A DNA stretch of 64,000 nucleotides from Tepidanaerobacter acetatoxydans Re1 (GCF_000328765.2 NC_019954.2:314501-378500); one strand, 5' to 3'; positions 35,008 to 44,545 are shown, numbered from the stretch's first letter. Notes: generated from the sequence alone by a model not told the origin. Made by a program: numbers and translations.

Positions 35008-35835
35008 ATGAAAAAAATACTTATTTTAATCTTTACCTTATTACTGCTTATACCTACACCGGTGTTAGCTACAGAAACAGACGACCTGATTCAGATTCAC
35101 AAAGATATAACAATAGATTCTAATGAGGTTGTAACGAGTGATATTATTGCCATAATGGGTGATATCAGAGTAGACGGTAAGGTAACCGGAGACGTAGTGG
35201 CGATTTTAGGCGATATAAGAGTTAATGGCGAGGTCACAGGCGACGTTACTGCCGTAGGCGGACGGGTAATTAGAGGGGAAACCTCTAAAATCTACGGCAA
35301 GACAACCGAAGTAAAGATATCAGGGGTAAAAAATATAGTAAACGATATTACACGGCAAGGCACAAACCGAAGATACATTTGGTTTAAAATTGTGCGATTT
35401 CTCGGGCTTTTGGCTGTAGGAATTCTTGTTATAATCCTATTTCCCAATAGCATAAAGATGGCATCCGGTGCTGTTGAAAAAGAAGTGGGCAGAAAGATGC
35501 TCATTGGTCTTGCAATTCTCTTACTAACACCCGTTATGTTGCTGCTCTTATTTATTACGTTGATAGGAATTCCTTTAATTCCCATATTGTTGCTACTTCT
35601 GTATGCCGCGGGATTTTTCGGGTATCTGTGCATCAGTATCTTTATTGGTAGAAAATTAAATGAGCACTTGAAAATGAAATCTGAGATTTTGCTTGAATTT
35701 GCACTTGGTGCACTGCTTCTTTGGCTGATTAATTTAGTACCTTTCATAGGCGGTTTAACTTCTGCAATAGTTTTGATTACGTCTTTGGGCATTACTGCGG
35801 AAACTCGATTTGGGACAAAAAGGTCAACAGAATAG
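35008..35835 (+). CDS. membrane protein with bactofilin-like (polymer-forming) beta region
   Basis: 275 residues, ATG 35008 after AGGTGAT. Signal peptide (ILILIFTLLLLIPTPVLA), then a short extracytoplasmic beta-helix of repeating units (VTSDIIAIMGDIRVDGKVTG, DVVAILGDIRVNGEVTGDV) like polymer-forming cytoskeletal proteins, then four or so membrane segments. Function unknown; it may organise envelope or sense it. About 95 bases separate it from cdaA. Confidence 0.75.
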   Translation: MKKILILIFTLLLLIPTPVLATETDDLIQIHKDITIDSNEVVTSDIIAIMGDIRVDGKVTGDVVAILGDIRVNGEVTGDVTAVGGRVIRGETSKIYGKTTEVKISGVKNIVNDITRQGTNRRYIWFKIVRFLGLLAVGILVIILFPNSIKMASGAVEKEVGRKMLIGLAILLLTPVMLLLLFITLIGIPLIPILLLLLYAAGFFGYLCISIFIGRKLNEHLKMKSEILLEFALGALLLWLINLVPFIGGLTSAIVLITSLGITAETRFGTKRSTE

Positions 35836-35930
35836 ACAAAAGCAAAAAAATAACAGTTATAGAAATATACTAAATCAAGATTAAATGCTATAATATTTAT
35901 AATGATAAAAAGGTATGCTGGGGTGGGGAA

Positions 35931-36752
35931 ATGTCATTACAGCTTTTTGAGCTTTTCAAAGGTTTTCGTTTAATGGACTTATTGGATATAGCTATTGTAG
36001 CTTTTGTTTCATATAAAGCCATACAATTAATTCAAGGAACCCGAGCTGTACAGCTTTTAAAGGGTTTGGTTGTGCTGGTCGTTTCTACAAAGTTAAGCGA
36101 ATGGCTGGGACTTTATACAATAAATTGGATTTTAAGAAATGCTATGACAGTAGGTGTTATAGCACTTCTTGTTGTTTTCCAGCCAGAACTCAGGAGAGCC
36201 TTAGAACAACTGGGAAGAGGGAGGTTTTTCTCAACACCGCTATTAGGATTGGGCGAAGTAGAGATGAACAAGGTTATTGACTATATTGCAAGCGCTGCTG
36301 AGGAATTATCTAAGGAAAAAACCGGAGCACTTATTGTAATGGAAAAACAAACAGGGCTTAATGAATATATTGAAACCGGTGTTAAAATTGAGGGCTTTGT
36401 TTCGGCTGAACTCCTGATAAATATATTTGTACCAAATACTCCTTTACATGACGGTGCGGTTGTAATAAGAAATGACAGAATAATGGCGGCAGGATGTTAC
36501 CTGCCACTTACCGAAAATCCAAATCTAAGCAAGGAACTGGGTACCAGGCATCGTGCTGCTTTAGGCGTTACTGAAGAATCCGATGCCGTAGCCATTGTTG
36601 TTTCAGAAGAAACCGGTGTTATTTCAGTAGCTGAAGATGGTAAACTCAGCCGTTATCTTGATATAAAGACTCTTAAGAATATGTTAAAAGACATATATGA
36701 AATAAAAGATAAAAAACCATCCCTATGGTACTGGAGGAAGGATAATGCATAA
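35931..36752 (+). CDS. cdaA: membrane diadenylate cyclase
   Basis: 273 residues, start ATG 35931 behind GGGGTGGGG. Three N-terminal membrane helices precede the DAC (DisA_N) domain with PLHDGAVVIR and GTRHRAALGV, the two nucleotide-binding motifs, then VSEETGVISVA. It makes cyclic di-AMP from two ATP. The classic cdaA-cdaR-glmM order follows, overlapping cdaR by 8 bases. Confidence 0.96.
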   Translation: MSLQLFELFKGFRLMDLLDIAIVAFVSYKAIQLIQGTRAVQLLKGLVVLVVSTKLSEWLGLYTINWILRNAMTVGVIALLVVFQPELRRALEQLGRGRFFSTPLLGLGEVEMNKVIDYIASAAEELSKEKTGALIVMEKQTGLNEYIETGVKIEGFVSAELLINIFVPNTPLHDGAVVIRNDRIMAAGCYLPLTENPNLSKELGTRHRAALGVTEESDAVAIVVSEETGVISVAEDGKLSRYLDIKTLKNMLKDIYEIKDKKPSLWYWRKDNA

Positions 36753-37959
36753 ATTTTTTGCTAATGATACGGCTGTCAAAGTTCTTTCAATTATTGTTGC
36801 CATTGTTATGTGGCTGTATGTAATGAATGAACAAAACCCCCAAGTTACCTATGTAGTCAGGGATGTACCCGTTAAACTGTCAAATCTGGATGAGGATAAG
36901 TTTGCCTTAAAAGACGAATCATCTCAATTTACAGTAAATGTGAAAGTCAGGGGGCGCCGCAGCTTGGTGACCGATCTAAAACCAAATGATATTAGTGCTG
37001 AAGTAAGCATGCGGGGACGTATGGAAGGCGATAATTTAATTCGCGTTGATGTGGTTGTACCGCCGAACATAGAGCTTATCGATGTCTTGCCAAGGGAAAT
37101 TATGGTGACTTTAGAGGCTGTTATTGAAGAGCAAAGACCTGTTACGGTAGAAGTAGTCGGAACACCGGCACAAGGCTTTGCGGCAGGCAAACCGCAAGTC
37201 AAGCCTCAGGAAGTTGTCATTAAAGGTCCGCGAAGCATTGTTAATGCAGTAAAGAAAATATCAACGACAATTGATATATCGGACAAAGACAGTACAGTTA
37301 TCAGTACCCTTCCATTTATGGTTCTTGACGGCCAAGGCAATGAACAAAAAAGAATTACATTTAGACCTGATGTGGTCGAGGTCACGGTGCCTATTGTTCC
37401 CGTCAGCAATGTGCAAGTTTTACCGAATATAAGGGGTAATCCCCCCGAAGGCTATATAATCAGAGATGTAAGAATAGACCCACCGTCAATAACGGTGACC
37501 GGAAGTGCCGATATATTAAACAATCTTCAGTCCATAAACACCGAACCGATAAATATTCAAGGTGAAATGTCAACGGTTTCAGTGAATGTAAATTTAATTT
37601 TGCCAAAAGGGATTACAATCTTTGATGAAGAAGTTCAATCAGCACAGGTTACTATTGAGATTGAAAAATTGGCAACTACTACTTTGAATATTAAGTCGGA
37701 TAAAATTGCTATAGAAGGTGCTGATTCAGGATTAAATGCAGAACTAGAACATGATAGAGATATTATATTGACAGTAAGTGGTCCTGAGAGTATTATTGAT
37801 AAGGTAAATGAAAACATGGTGAAGTTAAATGTAGATATTACCGGCCTTACAGAAGGCGAGCATTTGGTAAAGATTCGAGCGGATATATCAAGACCCTACA
37901 GAATTATTAAAATAGAGCCAAGCGAAATTATTGCTACTATTAGCAGTCTTTTACGGTAA
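36745..37959 (+). CDS. cdaR: CdaA regulator with YbbR domains
   Basis: 404 residues: one N-terminal membrane helix (VLSIIVAIVMWLYV) and about four extracytoplasmic YbbR repeats, each with a PxxxxVxGP or GPxSIV-type strand (PQEVVIKGPRSIV, PPSITVTGSADIL, IILTVSGPESIID). It binds and modulates CdaA at the membrane. It lies between cdaA and glmM, 15 bases from the latter. Confidence 0.94.
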   Translation: MHKFFANDTAVKVLSIIVAIVMWLYVMNEQNPQVTYVVRDVPVKLSNLDEDKFALKDESSQFTVNVKVRGRRSLVTDLKPNDISAEVSMRGRMEGDNLIRVDVVVPPNIELIDVLPREIMVTLEAVIEEQRPVTVEVVGTPAQGFAAGKPQVKPQEVVIKGPRSIVNAVKKISTTIDISDKDSTVISTLPFMVLDGQGNEQKRITFRPDVVEVTVPIVPVSNVQVLPNIRGNPPEGYIIRDVRIDPPSITVTGSADILNNLQSINTEPINIQGEMSTVSVNVNLILPKGITIFDEEVQSAQVTIEIEKLATTTLNIKSDKIAIEGADSGLNAELEHDRDIILTVSGPESIIDKVNENMVKLNVDITGLTEGEHLVKIRADISRPYRIIKIEPSEIIATISSLLR

Positions 37960-37974
37960 AAAGGAGGAAACTCA

Positions 37975-39321
37975 ATGAAGTCCAGGCTATTTGGAACAGA
38001 TGGGGTTAGAGGTGTAGCAAACAAAGACCTTTCACCGCTTTTAGCTTTTAAGCTGGGTCGAGCAGGCGCACAAGTTTTATCTAAGCTTCACAAAAAACCC
38101 ATTATGGTAGTTGGTAAGGATACAAGGATATCGGGAGATTTACTGGAAGCTGCATTGATAGCCGGTATGTGTTCACAAGGTGCGGATGTTTTAAAGGTAG
38201 GAATTATGCCAACTCCTGCCATTGCCTATCTTACACGCCACTTTAACGCAGATGCCGGTGTAGTGATCTCTGCATCTCATAATCCATTCGAATATAATGG
38301 GATTAAGTTTTTTGATAAAAATGGTTATAAATTACCTGATGCCATGGAAGACGAAATCGAAGCACTGCTTGAGGATACTAATGGAGAAATAAAAAACCCT
38401 ATAGGCTCAGATGTGGGAAAAACTTACACAGAAGATGCAATAAGACCCTATGTGGATTTTATAAAATCGGTGATAGATAAAAAACTTAAATTTAGGGGTT
38501 TAAAAGTAGCCTTAGATTGTGCCAATGGAGCATCTTACCAAGTGGCACCCATAATTTTAGAGGAATTAGGCGCAGATGTTCATATAATAAACAATCAACC
38601 TGATGGTACTAACATAAATGTTAATTGTGGTTCCACACATCCTGAGAGCCTTTGCAAATATGTTAGAGAAATAAGGGCTGATGTAGGCCTATCCTTCGAT
38701 GGAGATGCAGACCGACTGATAGCTGTTGATGAAAAAGGTGAAATAGTAGATGGAGACCATATAATGGCCATTTGTGGGGTGCACCTGAAAAGTCGCGGAC
38801 TTTTAAAAAATGAAACCGTAGTTTCCACTGTAATGAGTAATATGGGATTAGAAGTAGCCTTAAAGAATGCAGGTATACAAATGATGCGGGCGAAAGTAGG
38901 TGACCGCTATGTTCTTGAGGAAATGTTAAGCAGTGGTTACAATTTTGGCGGGGAACAATCAGGTCATATCATTTTTCTGGATTATAACACTACCGGTGAT
39001 GGAATCCTAACCGGAGTGAAACTTATTGATGTAATGGTGAATGAAAATAAAACTCTTTCAGAGCTAAGGCAGATAATGAAGGTATACCCTCAAATACTTA
39101 TAAATGTGACAGTGGCAGACAAATCCGGCTATGATAGCAATAAACGCATTCAAGAAATCATAGCAGAGAACCAAGAGCTTTTGGGTGAAAAAGGCAGAAT
39201 TCTAGTTCGCCCGTCAGGTACTGAACCGCTGATTCGTGTAATGGTAGAAGGTGAACAGCAAGATTTAATTGAAAAAGTTGCAAAATCTGTTGCTGAAGTG
39301 ATAGAACAAGAACTGAGATAA
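37975..39321 (+). CDS. glmM: phosphoglucosamine mutase
   Basis: 448 residues, ATG 37975 with AAGGAGG. Catalytic phosphoserine loop SASHNPFEYNGIKFF, metal-binding DGDADR, sugar-binding GGEQSGH and phosphate-binding RPSGTEPLIRVM. It converts glucosamine-6-phosphate to glucosamine-1-phosphate for cell-wall synthesis. In other Firmicutes GlmM also inhibits CdaA by direct contact. Confidence 0.97.
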   Translation: MKSRLFGTDGVRGVANKDLSPLLAFKLGRAGAQVLSKLHKKPIMVVGKDTRISGDLLEAALIAGMCSQGADVLKVGIMPTPAIAYLTRHFNADAGVVISASHNPFEYNGIKFFDKNGYKLPDAMEDEIEALLEDTNGEIKNPIGSDVGKTYTEDAIRPYVDFIKSVIDKKLKFRGLKVALDCANGASYQVAPIILEELGADVHIINNQPDGTNINVNCGSTHPESLCKYVREIRADVGLSFDGDADRLIAVDEKGEIVDGDHIMAICGVHLKSRGLLKNETVVSTVMSNMGLEVALKNAGIQMMRAKVGDRYVLEEMLSSGYNFGGEQSGHIIFLDYNTTGDGILTGVKLIDVMVNENKTLSELRQIMKVYPQILINVTVADKSGYDSNKRIQEIIAENQELLGEKGRILVRPSGTEPLIRVMVEGEQQDLIEKVAKSVAEVIEQELR

Positions 39322-39333
39322 ATAAAAAAAGAA

Positions 39334-39366
39334 GTGAATAATTGGGGCCTGACCCCAATTATTCAC
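39334..39366 (+). terminator. palindrome between glmM and trkA
   Basis: The perfect 14-base arms GTGAATAATTGGGG (39334-39347) and 39353-39366 have a CCTGA loop. There is only a short T stretch after it (AATTTTAT), so it may be partial. The GGGGCCTGACCCC core is like known short intergenic repeats of Clostridia. Confidence 0.6.
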
Positions 39367-39390
39367 AATTTTATATAGGTGGTGTCAAAA

Positions 39391-40794
39391 GTGAAGGTAA
39401 TAATCGCCGGAGCCGGCGATATAGGAACTGAGCTTGCAAAACGGTTAATTGCAGACAATCATGATGTGGTAGTTTTGGAAAAAGACAGTGAAAAGATTTC
39501 AAGCCTTTCAAATAAATTGGATGCTATGTTATTACAGGAAACCGGTGAACGCATCTCTGCTTTAGTTGATGCCGGCGTTGAAGAGGCCGATGTATTTATT
39601 GCTGTTACTGATAGTGATGAATTAAATATTATGTTTTGCATGATTGCAAAAAAACTAGCTAATATCAAAACCGTAGCACGAGTGAGAAACCCGGAATATA
39701 CCAGCCATAAAATGTTGCTTACTAGCGAGCAGCTGGGCATAGATATTATGATTGATCCTGAAGGATTGACGGCTCTGGAGATAGCCAAACTCATAAAAAA
39801 TCCCGATGTCAATGAAATCGAATACTTTGCCGGAGGAAAAATAGAACTCATAGCTCTTAGGGTCGACAAAGAATCCGAGCTGATAAATCAGCCGCTTACG
39901 ATTTTACCGGTATCTCCGGATTACTTTGTTGTTGGAATTTTCCGCGAAAATGGCCAAATTGTCATTCCGAAGGGTGAGGATAAGTTTTTGCCTAATGACA
40001 TGGTGTATGTCATAAAAAAGACCGGCACGCTTACTGAATTTAGCAGTATGGTAAGAAGTGAAAAAAAACGGGTTAAAAATGTGATGATTCTGGGCGGAGG
40101 GAAAATTGGGTTTAAGTTGGCTAAGATTTTGGAAGGTTACAAGAAAAATTCAATGACTATAAAACTGGTAGAAAAATCTGCCCAAAAGTGTCACATTCTA
40201 AGCGACCATCTTAATAAGACTCTGGTTTTAAATGCAGATGTAGCGGATATAAATTTTTTAAAAGACGAAAATATAGAGAGTGTAGATGTATTAGTATCTG
40301 TAACAGGGTCGGATGAATTAAATATTCTTACATCTATTTTAGGTAAAAAACTAGGCACATCTAAAACAATTGTCGAGATTAACAAACCGGACTATGAAAT
40401 ACTGATGCAGACACTGGGCATCGATTCCTATATAAGTCCGCGGTTATTAGTAGCAGGAAGGCTTTCTCAGCTTTTTAGAAAGTCAAGTATCATATCAGAG
40501 ACATTTTTAAAGGATGGAAGAGCTGAAATAATTGAACTTGCCGCTGCTGATGATTCTCCTTTAATCAATCAGCAGTTAAAAGCGCTGCGTCTATCAGCAC
40601 AAGGCATTATTATCGGTGCAATACTAAGAAACGGCAAAGCTGTCATCCCAAGAGGAAACGATGTTATTTTACCTAAAGACCGATTAATAATCTTTACTCA
40701 GTCTGAAAATGTCAAGCAGGTGGAACGGCTTTTTTGTGCCTTCGGAACAGCCAAGAAGCACCAAGGAATACATGAAGGGATGATAGCTAATTGA
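39391..40794 (+). CDS. trkA: potassium uptake regulator TrkA (two RCK domains)
   Basis: 467 residues from GTG 39391, eight bases after AGGTGG. Two copies of an NAD-binding RCK_N (IIAGAGDIGTELAKRL and MILGGGKIGFKLAKIL) each followed by an RCK_C domain (VDKESELINQPL, AADDSPLINQQLKAL). It gates the membrane subunit encoded directly downstream (start overlaps the stop). RCK_C domains are known cyclic-di-AMP receptors in several Firmicutes, and cdaA is three genes upstream. Confidence 0.95.
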   Translation: MKVIIAGAGDIGTELAKRLIADNHDVVVLEKDSEKISSLSNKLDAMLLQETGERISALVDAGVEEADVFIAVTDSDELNIMFCMIAKKLANIKTVARVRNPEYTSHKMLLTSEQLGIDIMIDPEGLTALEIAKLIKNPDVNEIEYFAGGKIELIALRVDKESELINQPLTILPVSPDYFVVGIFRENGQIVIPKGEDKFLPNDMVYVIKKTGTLTEFSSMVRSEKKRVKNVMILGGGKIGFKLAKILEGYKKNSMTIKLVEKSAQKCHILSDHLNKTLVLNADVADINFLKDENIESVDVLVSVTGSDELNILTSILGKKLGTSKTIVEINKPDYEILMQTLGIDSYISPRLLVAGRLSQLFRKSSIISETFLKDGRAEIIELAAADDSPLINQQLKALRLSAQGIIIGAILRNGKAVIPRGNDVILPKDRLIIFTQSENVKQVERLFCAFGTAKKHQGIHEGMIAN

Positions 40795-42284
40795 ACTTAA
40801 ATACTGTACGCTATATTCTTGGCACTTTACTGATCGTTTTAGGAATTTCCATGGTTCCATCTCTGGGATGGTCGATTTATTATGGTGACAGCGATATCAA
40901 TGCTTTTTTATTTTCAATCGTTGCCGCAATAATAGTTGGAGTGTTGCTGCGAGTGAAAACTTACTTGAGAAAAGATTTAGGCCTTAGAGAAGGCTTTCTT
41001 ATTGTCACATTAGGTTGGATATTGGCCGGTATTTTTGGAGCATTGCCATTTGTGTTTTATGGCGCGGTGGATACTTTTATCGATGGATTTTTTGAAGCGA
41101 TATCAGGTTTTACGACTACCGGAGCCACGGTAATAAACAATGTGGAAGCACTTCCTCACGGAATACTCTTTTGGCGAAGTTTTACTCACTGGCTGGGCGG
41201 CATGGGAATTATAGTGCTTTTCCTGGCTATCCTTCCGGGAGTAGGTGCCGGAGGATTTCATATGTTTCGTGCAGAGGTTCCCGGGCCTTCAGTTTCGAAA
41301 CTATCTTCCAAGATAGCAAATACGGCAAAAATATTATGGCGCATATATATGGGGTTGACGATACTTCAAACCATATTATTGATGGTAGCCGGCCTTGATT
41401 TATTCGATTCACTGACACATACATTCGGCACAGTTGCAACCGGAGGTTTTTCCACGCGAGCTTTGAGCGTAGGTGCCTTTAAAAATCCTGCAGCAGAAAT
41501 TATAATATTAATATTTATGGCAATGTCCGGGGTAAATTTCAGCCTTTATTATTATCTGCTTAAGCGCCAGTGGGATCGAGTATTTGGAGATGAGGAGCTG
41601 AAATTTTACTTAGGAGTAATCATCGTTACAACTCTTTTAATTGCATGGAATATCAGAGGATTAATTCCATTAAAGACCGACCTTTTTAGGACAAGTGCGT
41701 TTCAAGTGGTTTCAATAATGACCACTACCGGATATGCTACTGCAAATTTTGACCTTTGGCCTGCATTTTCTAAAATGTTACTGTTGCTGCTTATGTTTTT
41801 TGGAGGATGTGCCGGTTCTACCGGCGGTGCCATAAAACAAATCAGGATGCTGATTTTATTCAAATACTGCAGGCGAGAGTTAACCCATACACTTCACCCT
41901 AAAGCTGTAGTCCCGGTAAAAATAGGAGGCAAACCTATTCCCGATGATGTCCTGAGAAATATTTTGGCATTTAGTTATATATATATAGCCTTATTTGTGC
42001 TAGGCTCGTTATTCATAGCGATGTTGGGCGAAGACATGATAACATCGGTTTCATCTGTAGCAGCTACACTGGGCAACATAGGTCCGGGGCTTGGCAGTGT
42101 GGGTCCCGAATCTACTTTTAGCGAAATCCCACAAATTGGAAAACTTGTCCTCAGCTTTCTTATGTTAATGGGAAGGCTTGAGATATTTACAGTGATGCTG
42201 TGCTTTACTCCAAGTTTTTGGCAGGGAGTTACAATCTTTGGTAAACCCAAGGACTATTCACTGCGGAAAGACCACTCAATTTAA
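40791..42284 (+). CDS. trkH: Trk/Ktr potassium channel subunit
   Basis: 497 residues from TTG 40791, overlapping the trkA stop. It has the TrkH/KtrB pattern of four membrane-pore-membrane repeats with selectivity sequences such as SGFTTTGATV, GTVATGGFSTR, MTTTGYATANF and LGNIGPGLGSVGP. The length suits TrkH. It imports K+ with TrkA. Confidence 0.94.
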   Translation: MNLNTVRYILGTLLIVLGISMVPSLGWSIYYGDSDINAFLFSIVAAIIVGVLLRVKTYLRKDLGLREGFLIVTLGWILAGIFGALPFVFYGAVDTFIDGFFEAISGFTTTGATVINNVEALPHGILFWRSFTHWLGGMGIIVLFLAILPGVGAGGFHMFRAEVPGPSVSKLSSKIANTAKILWRIYMGLTILQTILLMVAGLDLFDSLTHTFGTVATGGFSTRALSVGAFKNPAAEIIILIFMAMSGVNFSLYYYLLKRQWDRVFGDEELKFYLGVIIVTTLLIAWNIRGLIPLKTDLFRTSAFQVVSIMTTTGYATANFDLWPAFSKMLLLLLMFFGGCAGSTGGAIKQIRMLILFKYCRRELTHTLHPKAVVPVKIGGKPIPDDVLRNILAFSYIYIALFVLGSLFIAMLGEDMITSVSSVAATLGNIGPGLGSVGPESTFSEIPQIGKLVLSFLMLMGRLEIFTVMLCFTPSFWQGVTIFGKPKDYSLRKDHSI

Positions 42285-42323
42285 AATTGAATATTTTGGG
42301 TCTATGTTAAAATGAAAACAACT

Positions 42324-42393
42324 TGTCATCCTGAACGCAGTGAAGGCTCTTTGCAAGGATTAAATAAGATTCTTCGCTGCGCTCACAATGACA
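42324..42393. repeat. REP-like imperfect palindrome
   Basis: TGTCATCCTGAACGCAGTG at the left and its near reverse complement CGCTGCGCTCACAATGACA at the right enclose a short middle. The TGTCATCCTGA...AATGACA form is a well-known short intergenic repeat type in diverse bacteria. It lies in the 434-base gap after trkH. Confidence 0.6.
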
Positions 42394-42472
42394 GCAGTAT
42401 ATAGCAAAATGACAGACCTCTGAATAATAACGACGTTATCATGGAACGAATAAATATAATTTTTTTTTGGTG

Positions 42473-42501
42473 TTGACAAGAAAACAAGCAAATGTTAAAA
42501 T
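42473..42501 (+). promoter_or_regulatory. promoter of the ECF S-component gene
   Basis: TTGACA (42473-42478), 17 bases, TAAAAT (42496-42501). Predicts a leader of about 210 bases. Confidence 0.72.
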
Positions 42502-42510
42502 TTTATCAAA

Positions 42511-42685
42511 TGGTCATGAAGGCCATAAAGTGTTATACAGATGTAAAAATATAAGGCATGCAAAAACTACCATAAATTATATTATTTAAAAGCTATTATA
42601 AAAATCTTATAAATACTTTGAATTAAACCATGAAGGTTAAGCTGTTTGGCTGAATGAAACGGCTTTGTTCATGGTTTTATTTTTC
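42511..42685 (+). promoter_or_regulatory. leader with repeated AUGAA-loop hairpins and a terminator (candidate attenuator or riboswitch)
   Basis: Hairpin 1 is TGGTC-ATGAA-GGCCA (42511-42525). Hairpin 2 is AACC-ATGAA-GGTT (42626-42638). The left arm of hairpin 2 is also the left arm of a strong terminator: AAACCATGAA (42625-42634) with TTCATGGTTT (42668-42677), plus the inner stem 42639-42647/42657-42665, followed by TATTTTT. The two pairings exclude each other. The layout suggests control of the downstream transporter gene. I do not recognise it as a known class. Confidence 0.5.
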
Positions 42686-42718
42686 CCTAAATAATAAATC
42701 AGATTGGAGTGTTTGAAC

Positions 42719-43261
42719 TTGAGAAATGATAATCTATACCAGATAGCGCTTGCTGGTGTGTTTACTGCCTTTGGAATTGTACTGCCGATGATGTTTCACG
42801 TGCTAGGGCTTGGTTCAACCTTTTTGCCAATGCACATACCGGTTTTACTTTCGGGATTTTTCTTGGATGCGCCTGTTGCGGGAGCGGTAGGAGCGTTGAC
42901 GCCAATTTTAAGTTCTGTTTTTACCGGCATGCCTCCGGCTTTTCCGGTAATGCCCTATATGGTTTTTGAACTTGCAGCCTATGGTTATATGACAAGTTTT
43001 ATGTATAGAAAACTGCGTCAGAATGTTTATGTATCCTTAGTCGGCAGTATGGTTTTCGGACGCATTGTATCAGGCATTGCCGTATGGGTGCTTACAGCCT
43101 TTTTCGGCGCCAAATTTCCCACGCCCGTAGCTTTTATTGCTGCAAGTATTACAAATGGCTTGCCCGGAATAGCAATTCAACTGATATTTATTCCGGCAGT
43201 AGTTTTGCTGCTTAAAAAATATCAAATGAGGGCAACCGGGAGGGATACCCTTGAACCATAA
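42719..43261 (+). CDS. ECF transporter S component (substrate unknown)
   Basis: About 180 residues from TTG 42719, best spaced to GGAGTG at 42706. Five or six membrane segments with the S-component start (YQIALAGVFTAFGIVLPM), an MHIPVLLSG loop, and a PAFPVMPYMVFELAAYG segment. Such proteins bind a vitamin or metal and need ECF A/A'/T subunits, which are not in this window. The gene overlaps the next one by 11 bases. Confidence 0.8.
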   Translation: MRNDNLYQIALAGVFTAFGIVLPMMFHVLGLGSTFLPMHIPVLLSGFFLDAPVAGAVGALTPILSSVFTGMPPAFPVMPYMVFELAAYGYMTSFMYRKLRQNVYVSLVGSMVFGRIVSGIAVWVLTAFFGAKFPTPVAFIAASITNGLPGIAIQLIFIPAVVLLLKKYQMRATGRDTLEP

Positions 43262-43838
43262 GGACTTCTTCAATGAAGTGGCGGATAAATGGGACGAAAT
43301 GTGCCATCATAATGAAGCAAAACTTAGATATATAACTAAGATGGCAGGAATATCTAATGGAGATTGCATTTTGGATGTAGGTACAGGAACCGGCGTGATG
43401 ATCCCATATATATATGAAATGATAGGCGATGAGGGAGAAATTATAGCCATCGACCTTGCAGAAAAGATGCTTGAAGTTGCAAGACAAAAATATCCTTTTA
43501 ACAATGTTCGTTTTGTTCTGGGAGATATTTATGATGCAGCTCTCCCTGAAACCCATTTTGACGTTATAATGTGCTACTCGGTTTTTCCTCACTTTCAAGA
43601 CAAACCGACAGTGATATCTCATATGGCAGGCCTTCTAAAGTCCGGCGGCAGGCTTGTAATAGCTCACTCTCAGAGCAGGAGAGCTATAAACGAGCTTCAC
43701 GCAGAAAGTTCTGATGCGGTAAATAGCGATGACCTTCCTGAAGCAGATGTTATAAAAGGATTTATGAAAGAGACAGGGCTTAAACCTGTATTTGCCGAAG
43801 ACAATGATGAGATGTTTATACTTATCGGTAAAAAATAA
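43251..43838 (+). CDS. class I SAM-dependent methyltransferase
   Basis: 195 residues from TTG 43251 with GGGAGGG upstream. SAM-binding motif LDVGTGTGVMIPYI, then IAIDLAEKMLEVA and DVIMCYSVFPHF. It resembles small UbiE-like methyltransferases. Substrate unknown; it is translationally linked to the ECF S component and stands before an FmdE-type protein, suggesting a cofactor or metal-related role. Confidence 0.85.
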   Translation: MNHKDFFNEVADKWDEMCHHNEAKLRYITKMAGISNGDCILDVGTGTGVMIPYIYEMIGDEGEIIAIDLAEKMLEVARQKYPFNNVRFVLGDIYDAALPETHFDVIMCYSVFPHFQDKPTVISHMAGLLKSGGRLVIAHSQSRRAINELHAESSDAVNSDDLPEADVIKGFMKETGLKPVFAEDNDEMFILIGKK

Positions 43839-43951
43839 ATAATTAAGTCGCAAAGACTGTAATAATGAAACTGTAATGAGCAGTCTTGAGATTGGTGAGC
43901 TGTGCTCATATCGATATCATTTATACCAAATCATTTAAGGAGAGATTTTTT

Positions 43952-44482
43952 ATGGATGAACAGCTTTGGCAAAAATGTGTAGAATTTCACGGCCACGAAT
44001 GTCCGGGCCTTGCTATCGGATTTAAGGCATGTGAGGCGGCAAGGAAAAAACTTGGTATTAGTTTTTCTAAAGATGAAGAAATAGTTTGTGTGACAGAAAA
44101 TGATGCGTGCGGAGTTGATGCAGTTCAGGTTATTACAGGATGTACATTAGGCAAAGGGAATCTAATATACCGCGGTACCGGCAAACAGGCATTTACCTTC
44201 TTTCGCCGGGATACAGGGCAAAAATTGCGTATCATATTAAAACCCAGGGATGATAATGATAAACTGTCAAAGGATGAGCGTAAGAAAGTTATCATGGAAA
44301 GCCCTGTTGAAGAACTATTTGAATTTAAGAATCCCAGTTTTGATTTGCCAAAGAAGGCTCGCATATTTAATACAATAAAATGTGTAAAATGCGGTGAAGG
44401 AGCTCCGGAACACAAAATACGCATAACGGATAATAAGCCTGTGTGCCTAGATTGTTTTGAGGATTATTCGAGAGGTTGGTAA
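43952..44482 (+). CDS. FmdE-family protein with C-terminal zinc ribbon
   Basis: 176 residues from ATG 43952 (AAGGAGAG upstream). The FmdE signature is clear: FHGHECPGLAIGFKACEAA and ENDACGVDAVQVITGCTLGKGN. A C-terminal ribbon has CVKCGEGAP and CLDCFEDY. FmdE proteins occur with molybdenum or tungsten formate/formylmethanofuran enzymes and near metal transporters; their biochemical role is unsettled. The neighbouring ABC transporter is of peptide/nickel type. Confidence 0.88.
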   Translation: MDEQLWQKCVEFHGHECPGLAIGFKACEAARKKLGISFSKDEEIVCVTENDACGVDAVQVITGCTLGKGNLIYRGTGKQAFTFFRRDTGQKLRIILKPRDDNDKLSKDERKKVIMESPVEELFEFKNPSFDLPKKARIFNTIKCVKCGEGAPEHKIRITDNKPVCLDCFEDYSRGW

Positions 44483-44545
44483 GCCTTGAAAGTGGATTTA
44501 GATAACCTTGATGAAAAAACAAAACATTTGAGCAGGAGATTTAAT

